This document shows, in pieces, positions 34,388-42,113 of a stretch of 64,000 nucleotides of DNA. Positions within the stretch are counted from its first letter, which is position 1; each line of letters begins with the position of its first letter. The stretch comes from MWDV01 sp002070715. Lineage in GTDB: Bacteria; Verrucomicrobiota; Verrucomicrobiia; Limisphaerales; MWDV01. The stretch lies in contig DAONTI010000014.1 of NCBI GenBank assembly GCA_035411585.1, forward strand, positions 1-64,000, in the 5' to 3' direction. Under the pieces are notes generated by a model. The model saw nothing but the letters and a program-made list of their open reading frames with translations, was not told the DNA's origin and ran no database searches. The position numbers and the translations under genes are program-made.

Positions 34388-35572
34388 GTGAAGACCGGGT
34401 ATTCCATGGCGGCGCATTGGACGGGCGGATTCGATGAATCGGGTCTGGCGCGGTGGGCGGAAGATTTGCGCGGGCAATTAAACGGGCCCGTATCGCTCGG
34501 CCTAGTTTTCACCACCCCCCAGTTTTTTCCCCACGCCGAAACGCTGCTGGAAATCCTGCGCGTGCATGGCCGGATTCCTGTGTTGACGGGGTGTTCGAGT
34601 CAATCGTTGATCGTGGGGGGCCAGGAGGTGGAGGAGGCGGCCGGGCTCACGTTGGGGTTGTATTCGCTGCCGGGCGCCGAATTTGAGGCGTGCCATTTCA
34701 CCCAGCGCCAGGTGGAGGAAGCCAACGGGCCGGGCTACTGGCATTTGGAAACCAACGTGGACGCGGAACAGACGCGGGGCTGGCTGACGTTTCTGGATCC
34801 GTTCCACATGGATTTGGAAGGCTGGCTGCGTTCGTGGAACGAAGCCTATGCGCCCGCGCCGGTGGTGGGCGGCCTGGCCAGCGGCGAGCTGCAGGCCCAG
34901 CAAACCCAGGTTTATCTCAATGGCGAAGTCTTCGAGGAAGGCGGCGTGGCGGTGTCGGTGAGCGGCGCGGTCAAGCTCGTCGGGGTGATTTCCCAAGGCT
35001 GCACGCCCATCGGGGACACCTGGACGCTGACGCGGGTGGAGCGGAATTTGATTCAACAGATCGCCAACCGGCCCGCGTATCAAGTGCTGGCGGACACCGT
35101 GGAAAATCTGTCGCCGGAGGAACGGCGGCGCGCGCGCGGCAATCTCTTCATCGGGCTGGCCATCAATGAATATCGCGAGGAATTCCGGCGCGGCGACTTT
35201 CTCGTCCGCAACCTGCTCGATGTGGATCCGCAGTCCGGCGTCTTGGCGGTCGGCGCGTTGCCGCGGCCCGGGCAGACGATCCAATTTCAACGCCGGGACG
35301 CCAGCGCGGCGCAGGAGGACATGGAAACCCTGTTCCGGCGCGTGCGCGAAGAATTGGCCGGCGCGACGATTTACGGCGGCTGCCTCTGCACCTGCAACGG
35401 CCGGGGCAAACAACTGTTCGACCAGCCGCATCACGACGCGCAAATGGTCCAGCAGTATTTTGGGCCGTTGGGATTGACCGGCTTTTTTGGTCACGGCGAG
35501 ATCGGACCAGTGGGCGGCAGCAGTTTCCTGCACGGATACACCGCCTCGCTGGCGCTTTTCGTCCAAGCCTGA
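34388..35572 (+). CDS. FIST-domain sensory protein
   Basis: A 394-residue soluble protein with FIST N and FIST C domains, a presumed small-ligand (amino-acid) sensor module. GRIPVLTGCSSQSLIVGGQEVE and YAPAPVVGGLASGE mark FIST N. The C-terminal ATIYGGCLCTCNGRGKQLFD and GLTGFFGHGEIGPVGGSSFLHGYTASLALF is the FIST C signature. There is no kinase or methyl-accepting domain attached, so it probably acts through a partner. The chosen start is GTG 34388; ATG 34406 is an alternative. It follows argF by 70 bases, so a link to arginine or ornithine sensing is possible but only inferred. Confidence 0.85.
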   Translation: MKTGYSMAAHWTGGFDESGLARWAEDLRGQLNGPVSLGLVFTTPQFFPHAETLLEILRVHGRIPVLTGCSSQSLIVGGQEVEEAAGLTLGLYSLPGAEFEACHFTQRQVEEANGPGYWHLETNVDAEQTRGWLTFLDPFHMDLEGWLRSWNEAYAPAPVVGGLASGELQAQQTQVYLNGEVFEEGGVAVSVSGAVKLVGVISQGCTPIGDTWTLTRVERNLIQQIANRPAYQVLADTVENLSPEERRRARGNLFIGLAINEYREEFRRGDFLVRNLLDVDPQSGVLAVGALPRPGQTIQFQRRDASAAQEDMETLFRRVREELAGATIYGGCLCTCNGRGKQLFDQPHHDAQMVQQYFGPLGLTGFFGHGEIGPVGGSSFLHGYTASLALFVQA

Positions 35573-35635
35573 GCGGCCCCGCCGGAATTGCGTCCCGCCC
35601 TGCCGGAGTTCTGCCGGAACAAGAGCCTCGGCAGA

Positions 35636-37507
35636 TTAGCGATCCGTCTTCTTGCCGAAATCCGCTTCCAAGGGAATCAGCAGCACCACCAGGAATCCCG
35701 GAATGGTGGCCAGGATCACCCAAAGGAAGAAATGCTGGTAACCGATGAGTTCCTGCAACCAACCGCTCCACATGCCGGGGATCATCATCCCCAAGGCCAT
35801 GAATCCGGTGCAGAGGGCGTAGTGCGCCGTCTTGTGTGTGCCGCGCGCGATGTAAATCATGTAGAGCATGTAGGCGGTGAAGCCGAAGCCGTAGCCGAAT
35901 TGTTCCACGGCGACGCACGCGCTGATCACCGTCAGGCTTTCCGGTTGCGTGTAGGCCAGGTAAATGAACATGGCGCCCGGCAGGTGCATGATGAACACCA
36001 TCGGCCAGAGCCACGGTTTCAAACCATGCCGCGAAGCCACCATGCCGCCCAGAATGCCGCCGACAGTCAGCGCGATGATGCCAATCGTGCCATAGACAAA
36101 TCCCACCTGCCCGGTCGTCAACCCCAGCCCGCCCACTTCCCGCGGGTCCAGCAGAAACGGCGCGACCATCTTGAGCAACTGCGCCTCGCCAAACCGGTAG
36201 AAGAGCAGGAACAAAATCATCGCCAGAATCTTGGGCTTCTGGAAGAACGAGCCGAACGTGGCAAAAAACTCGCGCCAGAACGCGCCGATGTTGTGCGCGT
36301 CGCCGGGTTGATCGCTCGCGGGCTGAGGCAGGGCGAATTGATGATAAATCCCGAACGCCAGGAACAACCCGAGCAGCGCCAGAAAAGTCACCGTCCACGA
36401 CAGGGGAATGTTGCCGGAACGCGCCTCATACACAGCGCGGGAGGCCGCGCGCAATTTCGCGTCCAATTGAAAGACCACCAGCGCCGGGCGGTCCCAGTTG
36501 GTGTCATTGATCGTCAACCGGCCGCCCTCGGCCACGGCAATGCTTTTATCGCCGGATTTTAGGCCGAACTGGATCACCACCTCGCGTCCGGGCGGTTGGG
36601 AGAGTTGCAGCCGCGCCACGCCCACGTTGCCGACGGTGTCGGTGGCGACCCGTTGTTCCGGCCCGAAACGGCGGCGCAGGAAATCCCCCAGAGGCGCGCC
36701 CACAGTGCGCTGCCACCAGGACGGGCCGATCTCCGATTCGGTTTTCACCGCAGCCTGTTGTTGCACGCGATGGAAACCGTTGGTGGTGTTCCAGTCCTTG
36801 GCCTGGGCAATCAGTGCGCGGATTTCGTCCGCCGGTTGGGGTTCGGGATTGATGGGGACGGTGGCCACCTCCGTCAGCACGCGCAAGGTGCCGTTGGGCG
36901 CGGCGGCCGCGGCGAGGGGGGCCGTATTCACCATCGTCACCGCGGCGGCGCCCGGTTGCGCGTCCACCTGGAATTGAACCCGGTCCAAGCCGGTGTGGGT
37001 CTGGATGTAGCCGGCCAGAATCACCAGCAATCCCTGGCCGGTAATCATGGAGATGCGGAAAAAGGTGCTGCGCACCCCCACAAAAAACGCCTGCTGTTTT
37101 TCGTTCAGCGCCAGCATGTAAAACCCGTCCGCCGCGATGTCGTGCGTGGCGGAACTGAAGGCGAGCAACCAGAAAAAGATCAGCGTCGCCTTGAAGAACA
37201 GCGGCAGCGGCATGCTCAAGCCCACCGCCGCGAAGCCCGCGCCCATCAGCAGTTGCGTCGTCCAGATCCACAGCCGGCGGGTCTTGAGGATGTCCACCAC
37301 CGGGCTCCAGAGCGGTTTGATCACCCAAGGCAGATAGAGCCAGGCGGTGTAGAAGGCGATGTCCGTATTCGACACCCCGAGGCTCTTGTACATGATCACC
37401 GACAGGGAATTGACGATGGCGAAGGGCAGACCCTGCGCCAGATACAGCGTGGGAATCCAAGCCCAAGGATTGCGTGATTTGCCGGGGGTAGATTTTGTGT
37501 CTGCCAT
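35636..37507 (-). CDS. AmpG/PAT-family MFS permease with large inserted domain
   Basis: A 623-residue inner-membrane transporter. The N-terminal WIPTLYLAQGLPFAIVNSLS and YKSLGVSNTDIAFYTAWLYL, with WVIKPLWSPVVD, is the AmpG/PAT signature. C-terminal helices include FLLFYRFGEAQLLKMVAPF. AmpG proteins import muropeptides for wall recycling. Unusually, ~200 hydrophilic, beta-strand-like residues (~180-390) are inserted between helices of the N- and C-terminal halves, predicted exported, ending at RSGNIPLSWTVTFLALLG. The frame extends 238 codons further to 38221, but that runs through rpmH and rnpA on the other strand, so ATG 37507 (MADTKSTPGK) is used. Confidence 0.82.
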   Translation of the reverse strand: MADTKSTPGKSRNPWAWIPTLYLAQGLPFAIVNSLSVIMYKSLGVSNTDIAFYTAWLYLPWVIKPLWSPVVDILKTRRLWIWTTQLLMGAGFAAVGLSMPLPLFFKATLIFFWLLAFSSATHDIAADGFYMLALNEKQQAFFVGVRSTFFRISMITGQGLLVILAGYIQTHTGLDRVQFQVDAQPGAAAVTMVNTAPLAAAAAPNGTLRVLTEVATVPINPEPQPADEIRALIAQAKDWNTTNGFHRVQQQAAVKTESEIGPSWWQRTVGAPLGDFLRRRFGPEQRVATDTVGNVGVARLQLSQPPGREVVIQFGLKSGDKSIAVAEGGRLTINDTNWDRPALVVFQLDAKLRAASRAVYEARSGNIPLSWTVTFLALLGLFLAFGIYHQFALPQPASDQPGDAHNIGAFWREFFATFGSFFQKPKILAMILFLLFYRFGEAQLLKMVAPFLLDPREVGGLGLTTGQVGFVYGTIGIIALTVGGILGGMVASRHGLKPWLWPMVFIMHLPGAMFIYLAYTQPESLTVISACVAVEQFGYGFGFTAYMLYMIYIARGTHKTAHYALCTGFMALGMMIPGMWSGWLQELIGYQHFFLWVILATIPGFLVVLLIPLEADFGKKTDR

Positions 37508-37703
37508 GTGATTCGCGAGCCCCGGCCGCAGCCCGCGCGTCCGTTGCCGGCATGGGTCTAGCAATAAACCCGGGCGCGGGGCAAGGCGGGAATCAGCGCC
37601 CGTCGAGAAATGACAGAAGTGCAACTCGATGGACCGCACGGCCTCTTCTCCGAGCGGTGCGGGCGGGGGTCTTTCGAGAACCGGCGTTTTTCTTGCGGAT
37701 TCC
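37508..37703. other. Intergenic spacer upstream of rpmH
   Basis: This is most of the 303-base gap between the divergent permease gene and rpmH. No gene and no TTATNCACA-type DnaA box cluster was seen, so there is no sign of oriC here, although this ribosomal/YidC block often sits near the origin in other bacteria. Confidence 0.5.
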
Positions 37704-37731
37704 TTGACACGGGGGCGGCCCTTGTTACCCT
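37704..37731 (+). promoter_or_regulatory. Probable promoter of rpmH-rnpA-yidD-yidC-khpB
   Basis: TTGACA at 37704-37709, a 16-base spacer, and TACCCT at 37726-37731. It leaves a ~75-base leader before the rpmH ATG. The -35 is consensus; the -10 matches only weakly. Position and absence of other candidates support it. Confidence 0.45.
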
Positions 37732-37810
37732 GTCGCGCTCTGAATCCGGGGTTTTCCGGCCACCCGCCGATGGGTGGCGCGAGGTTCGGAGTGGCAACAA
37801 TGATTGATTT

Positions 37811-37948
37811 ATGAAACGTCAGTATCAACCGTCGAAACGCAGCCGCCGCCGGCAACACGGCTTTTTGGCTCGTAATTCGAGCAAAAGCGGCCGGGCCACC
37901 CTGGCCAATCGCCGGCGGGTGGGGCGCAAGCGTCTGACCCCGGTGTAA
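37811..37948 (+). CDS. rpmH: Ribosomal protein bL34
   Basis: A 45-residue, highly basic large-subunit protein: MKRQYQPSKRSRRRQHGFL at the start, then the conserved LANRRRVGRKRL and a short TPV end. The family is 44-47 residues long and the fit is complete. It is the first gene of the rpmH-rnpA-yidD-yidC-khpB cluster, 12 bases ahead of rnpA. Confidence 0.96.
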   Translation: MKRQYQPSKRSRRRQHGFLARNSSKSGRATLANRRRVGRKRLTPV

Positions 37949-37960
37949 ACCGTCCGCGTC

Positions 37961-38347
37961 ATGTCCGCCGGTTCTGTCCCGCGCCGCACTCTTGGCCGTA
38001 CTGCGCGCCTGAAACAAGGTCGGGACTTTTTGCGTCTCAAACAGACCGGCCACCGCGCCGTGCAGCGATGTCTCATTGTCAACTGGCAGACCGCGCCGCC
38101 GGGTCATCCGGCCCGCGTGGGCGTGGTGGTGAGCCGCAAGATCGGCAACGCCGTGCAACGCAGTCGCGCGCGCCGGTTGTTGCGCGAATCGTTCCGCCGG
38201 CACCGGACCGAGTTGACGCAACCGCTGGACGTGGTGTTGGTGGCGCGGCCCGACATTGCCGGCAAACCGTTGGCGGACGTGGAAAAGGACTTTTTGATTC
38301 CCCTGCGCCGGGCCGGATTGCTGCCCGCCGCGCCGCCGAAAGAATGA
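37961..38347 (+). CDS. rnpA: Ribonuclease P protein component
   Basis: A 128-residue basic protein that binds RNase P RNA and helps cleave tRNA 5' leaders. LKQGRDFLRLKQTGHRA is the N-terminal substrate-binding stretch. VVSRKIGNAVQRSRARRLLRE contains the RNR-type motif, with Q-R-S-R-A-R-R in place of the common N-R-x-K-R. LDVVLVARPDIA follows. Synteny between rpmH and yidD makes the call firm. Confidence 0.94.
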   Translation: MSAGSVPRRTLGRTARLKQGRDFLRLKQTGHRAVQRCLIVNWQTAPPGHPARVGVVVSRKIGNAVQRSRARRLLRESFRRHRTELTQPLDVVLVARPDIAGKPLADVEKDFLIPLRRAGLLPAAPPKE

Positions 38348-38366
38348 CGGCGCGGGCGGATGACCG

Positions 38367-38675
38367 ATGAGTCGGGCGATGACGCCGGCATCTGGAAAAC
38401 ACGAGGTGAACCCTCTCCAACAAATTTTAATGTTCGCCGTGCGGCTGTATCGCTGGGCGGTGTCGCCGGTACTGGGGATGTTGTTGGGCCCGGGTTGGGG
38501 TTGCCGGTTTCAACCCAGTTGCTCGGCGTATGCCTTGGAAGCGCTGCGGGTGCATGGCGCCTGGAAAGGCACCGTGTTGACGCTGCGCCGGCTGGGCCGG
38601 TGTCATCCGTGGGGCCCGTGCGGACATGATCCAGTGCCGCCGCGGAACATTTGGGGGACCGCCCCGGGGCGATAG
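38367..38675 (+). CDS. yidD: Membrane protein insertion efficiency factor YidD
   Basis: A 102-residue peripheral inner-membrane protein assisting YidC-dependent insertion. The signature is LYRWAVSPVLG followed by GWGCRFQPSCSAYALEAL and LGRCHPWGPCGHDPVP, with all conserved cysteines. The first ~17 residues before the amphipathic helix are longer than usual, so a later start is possible. It overlaps the rnpA-yidC spacing exactly as in most bacteria. Confidence 0.92.
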   Translation: MSRAMTPASGKHEVNPLQQILMFAVRLYRWAVSPVLGMLLGPGWGCRFQPSCSAYALEALRVHGAWKGTVLTLRRLGRCHPWGPCGHDPVPPRNIWGTAPGR

Positions 38676-38683
38676 CCAATTTC

Positions 38684-40483
38684 ATGGATCGTAAATCAAT
38701 CGTTATTCTAGCCGTCTGTTTTGGGCTGCTGTTGTTGTGGCCGCAGTTGGTGAAAAAGATGTACCCGCCCAAACCCCGGACGGCGGGCGATACCAACCTG
38801 ACGACCGTGGTGTACGGCACCAACAGCAGCGCCGCGGTGCCGGCGGCCCCGGTCGCGCCGCCGGTGTTGATGCCCGCCACCACGCCCGTGCTGCCTTTTG
38901 AACCCACCGCGCCGGAGCAGACCGAAGTGGTGGAGACCGAGCACGCCCGGTATGTGTTCACCTCGCACGGCGGCGGCTTGAAACGGGTGGAATTGGTGCA
39001 GTATCCGGAAACGGTGTCCCGCAAGCGCAAGGCGGCGCCTACTCTCAACAACGTGGCCGAATTAAACGCGCAGGTTTCCGTCCCGGTACTGGCGCTGCTG
39101 GGCGATGCCTCGTTCCAGGAGGACGGTGTGTTTACGCTCACGCCCATCCCCCGCGGGGTGCGGGCCGAAAAAAATCTGACCAACGGACTGCGGGTGGTGA
39201 AACAGTTTGAGGTGGGCACCAATTACCTGGTGCACGCAACCGTGCGCCTGGAAAACACCGGCGCAACCCCTCTGGCCCTGCCGGCGCAGGAATGGGTGAT
39301 CGGCACCGCCACGCCAATGAACCCGAAGGACGACGGTTCCCGGGTGGGATTGATGTGGTACAACGGCTCAAAGAAGGAGGAGATTCTCGGCCTGTGGTTT
39401 GACAACCGCACGCTTGGCTGCCTGCCCGGCACGCCCCGTTCCGAGTATCGCGCCGGCACGAGCAATGTGGTGTGGGCGGCGGCGCAGAATCAGTTCTTCG
39501 CGCTGGCGGCCATGCCGGCAGAACCCGTGCTGCAGGTGGTGGCGCGTCCGGTGCAACTGCCACGTCCGCCCGCCGACGAAGTCCCCGCCAACCGCCGGAA
39601 CGGCCCGCCGCCGCGCGGATTCCAAACGGCGTTCGTGTATCCGGAACTGCGCTTGGCGCCTGGCGAGGCGCGGGAGCGGGAAATCCATTTCTTCGCCGGC
39701 CCGAAGGAGTATCGCACGCTGGCGCGGCTGGCGATCCAGTTCCAGAACAACGTGGATCTGGTGATGGGGTTCAGCGGTTTCTTTGGCTTCTTTTCCAAGG
39801 GACTGTTGTTGTCCATGAACTGGCTGCACGACGCGTTGAAGCTGTCCTACGGCCTGGCCATCATCGCCATTACGTTCATCATCAAACTGCTGTTCTGGCC
39901 GCTGACCCAGGCGAGCACCCGCTCGATGAAACGCATGGCCGCCCTGCAGCCGCAAATGAAGGCGTTGCAGGAGAAATACAAGGACGACCCGGCCAAGATG
40001 AACAAGAAACTCATGGAGTTCATGCGGGAGCACAAGGTCAGTCCGCTGGGCGGGTGTCTGCCCATGCTGTTGCAGATGCCGGTGTTCATCGGGTTTTTCT
40101 ACATGATCAAGAGCGCCATCGAGCTGCGCGGGGCCAGCTTTCTTTGGGTGGCCGATTTGTCGCAGCCCGACACGTTGTTTTTCATTCCGGGATTGAACTT
40201 TCCCTTCAACCTCCTGCCGCTGTTGATGGGCGCCACGATGCTTTGGCAATCGCACATGACCCCACCCTCGCCGAGCATGGACCCGATGCAGCAGAAAATG
40301 ATGCGCTACATGCCGCTCATGTTCCTGCTGTTCCTCTACAATTTTTCCGCCGGCCTGACCCTTTACTGGACGGTGCAAAACCTGTTAAGCATCGCCCAGA
40401 TGAAGCTGACCAAAAGCACCGAACCCGCGTCGGCGGCGGCGCCCGGCGCCGCCCCCGGCCTGCCGCCTAAAAAACGAAAGTGA
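38684..40483 (+). CDS. yidC: Membrane protein insertase YidC/OxaA
   Basis: A 599-residue insertase for inner-membrane proteins, Gram-negative form. An N-terminal anchor helix (KSIVILAVCFGLLLLWPQL) is followed by a large periplasmic beta-supersandwich domain (~60-350). The conserved five-helix core follows: GFFGFFSKGLLLSMNWLHD, ITFIIKLLFWPLT (with the hydrophilic-groove arginine region nearby), the coiled loop MKALQEKYKDDPAKMNKK, LGGCLPMLLQMPVFIGFFYM, and LTLYWTVQNLLSIAQ. The ATG at 38684 is preferred over 38651. It begins 8 bases after yidD. Confidence 0.96.
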   Translation: MDRKSIVILAVCFGLLLLWPQLVKKMYPPKPRTAGDTNLTTVVYGTNSSAAVPAAPVAPPVLMPATTPVLPFEPTAPEQTEVVETEHARYVFTSHGGGLKRVELVQYPETVSRKRKAAPTLNNVAELNAQVSVPVLALLGDASFQEDGVFTLTPIPRGVRAEKNLTNGLRVVKQFEVGTNYLVHATVRLENTGATPLALPAQEWVIGTATPMNPKDDGSRVGLMWYNGSKKEEILGLWFDNRTLGCLPGTPRSEYRAGTSNVVWAAAQNQFFALAAMPAEPVLQVVARPVQLPRPPADEVPANRRNGPPPRGFQTAFVYPELRLAPGEAREREIHFFAGPKEYRTLARLAIQFQNNVDLVMGFSGFFGFFSKGLLLSMNWLHDALKLSYGLAIIAITFIIKLLFWPLTQASTRSMKRMAALQPQMKALQEKYKDDPAKMNKKLMEFMREHKVSPLGGCLPMLLQMPVFIGFFYMIKSAIELRGASFLWVADLSQPDTLFFIPGLNFPFNLLPLLMGATMLWQSHMTPPSPSMDPMQQKMMRYMPLMFLLFLYNFSAGLTLYWTVQNLLSIAQMKLTKSTEPASAAAPGAAPGLPPKKRK

Positions 40484-40535
40484 CACCGGCCCGGTGGCGC
40501 ACCGAATCATCGCCTCCATCTCCAGAAATTGACTT

Positions 40536-40985
40536 ATGTCCGCCGAACCCAAAGCGACGCTTGAACAACTACTCCAGCACCTCGGCTTCACCGCTACCGT
40601 GGAGGAACACCAACTCGAGGACGGCATCCTGCTGAACGTGAAGACCGACGATTCCGGGCGGCTCATCGGCCGTCAGGGCCAGACGTTGGCCGACCTCCAA
40701 TACATTACCAACCGGCTGTTGTTCCAGCGGGACAACCACGCGGCGAAGGTGACCGTGGACGTGGGCGGCTACCGCAGCCAGGCCCGCGAGGCCCTGATCA
40801 AACGCGCCCAGGAAGCCGCCGAAAAAGTCCGGCGCTGGGGTGATGTGGTGGAATTGGAACCGTTGAACGCTTTTGACCGCCGCATTGTGCATACTGCGTT
40901 GAAGGATGATCCCGCAGTGGAAACGCACAGTGTGGAAGTGGACGGCACCGATAAGAAAGCCATTCTGTTGCGCCCCCGCCGTTGA
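40536..40985 (+). CDS. khpB: KH-R3H RNA-binding protein (Jag/KhpB)
   Basis: A 149-residue cytosolic RNA-binding protein. The KH domain has LIGRQGQTLADLQYITNRLL at ~46-65. The R3H domain has LEPLNAFDRRIVHTALKDD near the C-terminus. The N-terminal Jag_N segment of Firmicutes homologues is absent, as in several Gram-negative groups. It closes the rpmH-yidC cluster, where Jag is commonly found. KhpB proteins bind small RNAs and mRNAs and affect cell division in other bacteria. Confidence 0.9.
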   Translation: MSAEPKATLEQLLQHLGFTATVEEHQLEDGILLNVKTDDSGRLIGRQGQTLADLQYITNRLLFQRDNHAAKVTVDVGGYRSQAREALIKRAQEAAEKVRRWGDVVELEPLNAFDRRIVHTALKDDPAVETHSVEVDGTDKKAILLRPRR

Positions 40986-41066
40986 GGCGGCGCGGGAGGT
41001 TGCCGGGTTTCCGTCAACGGCCGTCGGCCGGGACCAAGCGGTCCTCTGCCGGATGCCGTGCCGGGT

Positions 41067-41975
41067 TCAAGTTTTCGCCACCGGTACCTGCCGGACGCGG
41101 GCGGTGAAGTCCTCCACCTCCGCAATGCTTTCGCAGCCGACGTTCAGCACGTCCACGCACCCGAGGCCGAGCACGAAGCGGACGGATTCGCTTTTCCGCG
41201 CGTCGTCATTGCGTAACCGGCCTTCACCGATGAGTTTCATGCCCACCACACCCTTGCCCGCCGCATGGATTTTTTGGAGCACGGGCACCACCTTGTCCGG
41301 CGGCCCGTCCATGCTCATCTGGAAGGGATTGATCCGGGTATGCACCGAATCCACCCACGGTTCGTCAATGCACCGCGTCAAGGCTTCGAGTGAATGACAG
41401 GAAACGCCGTGGGCGCGAATGGTCCCCCGGTCCTTGAGTTTGGCGAGCAGGTCCATTTGCGGGCGCAACTCCTGATTCCAGGTGGACGACGTGACACAGT
41501 GCAACAGCACGAGGTCAATGTAATCCGTCCGCAGCTCGCGCAGGAACCGTTCCACCAGGACGTCGGCCCCGGGACGTTCCTTCTCTGGCAGCCCGCCGTC
41601 GCGAAACCAGATTTTGGTCACGATTTGATAGCGGTCGCGCGGAATTCCTTGGAGCGCGGGAATGATGTAGGGATGCGTGCCATACAGATCGGCCAGATCG
41701 AACATCCGTGTGCCGCGTTCGTAAGCGCCGCGGATGAGCGCCTCGAACTTTTCCTTGCCCAGCCGGGTTTGATTGGAGGCGCGCTGTCCGCCGCGCATGC
41801 CGGTGCCCAGACAGAAACGGGACGTTTGAATCTTGGTCCGGCCCAAAGTGACCGGGCCATAGGGATCAAAAGTCGCGGGCGGAGTTTCGGCCCGGCCGGG
41901 AAGCGGGGCGTTGACGGCGAGCGCGCTGGCGGCGAGCGCGGTGCGGCGCAGGAATTCACGACGGTTCAGTTTCAT
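41067..41975 (-). CDS. Tat-exported aldo/keto reductase
   Basis: A 302-residue oxidoreductase with a twin-arginine signal (NRREFLRRTALAASALAV), so it is predicted to fold in the cytosol with its nicotinamide cofactor and be exported. The AKR tetrad is visible: Asp and Tyr in FDLADLYGTH, Lys in IVTKIW and His in VLLHCV. FCLGTGMRGGQRAS replaces the usual LG.GT strand. The ATG at 41975 is preferred to the open frame from 42053. Exported AKRs of this type are frequent in Verrucomicrobiota and Planctomycetes and their substrates are unknown. Confidence 0.85.
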   Translation of the reverse strand: MKLNRREFLRRTALAASALAVNAPLPGRAETPPATFDPYGPVTLGRTKIQTSRFCLGTGMRGGQRASNQTRLGKEKFEALIRGAYERGTRMFDLADLYGTHPYIIPALQGIPRDRYQIVTKIWFRDGGLPEKERPGADVLVERFLRELRTDYIDLVLLHCVTSSTWNQELRPQMDLLAKLKDRGTIRAHGVSCHSLEALTRCIDEPWVDSVHTRINPFQMSMDGPPDKVVPVLQKIHAAGKGVVGMKLIGEGRLRNDDARKSESVRFVLGLGCVDVLNVGCESIAEVEDFTARVRQVPVAKT

Positions 41976-42113
41976 AATACACGCTCTGTTGACAGCCGTT
42001 GAGCCCGCACCCGGAATCAACCCAGGTGCGGACCGACGGTCAATTCTTGCCACACTTTGCCCGTGTCGGCAACCCGGGGTTGACGACCGCGGCGGATGGA
42101 TTGACCACCCCGC

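Noticed and set aside
37508..37810. Possible replication origin upstream of rpmH
   Set aside because: No DnaA-box cluster, AT-rich unwinding element or dnaA gene is present.
37508..38221. 238-residue N-terminal extension of the AmpG-like permease
   Set aside because: It runs antisense through rpmH and rnpA; the family N-terminus begins at 37507.
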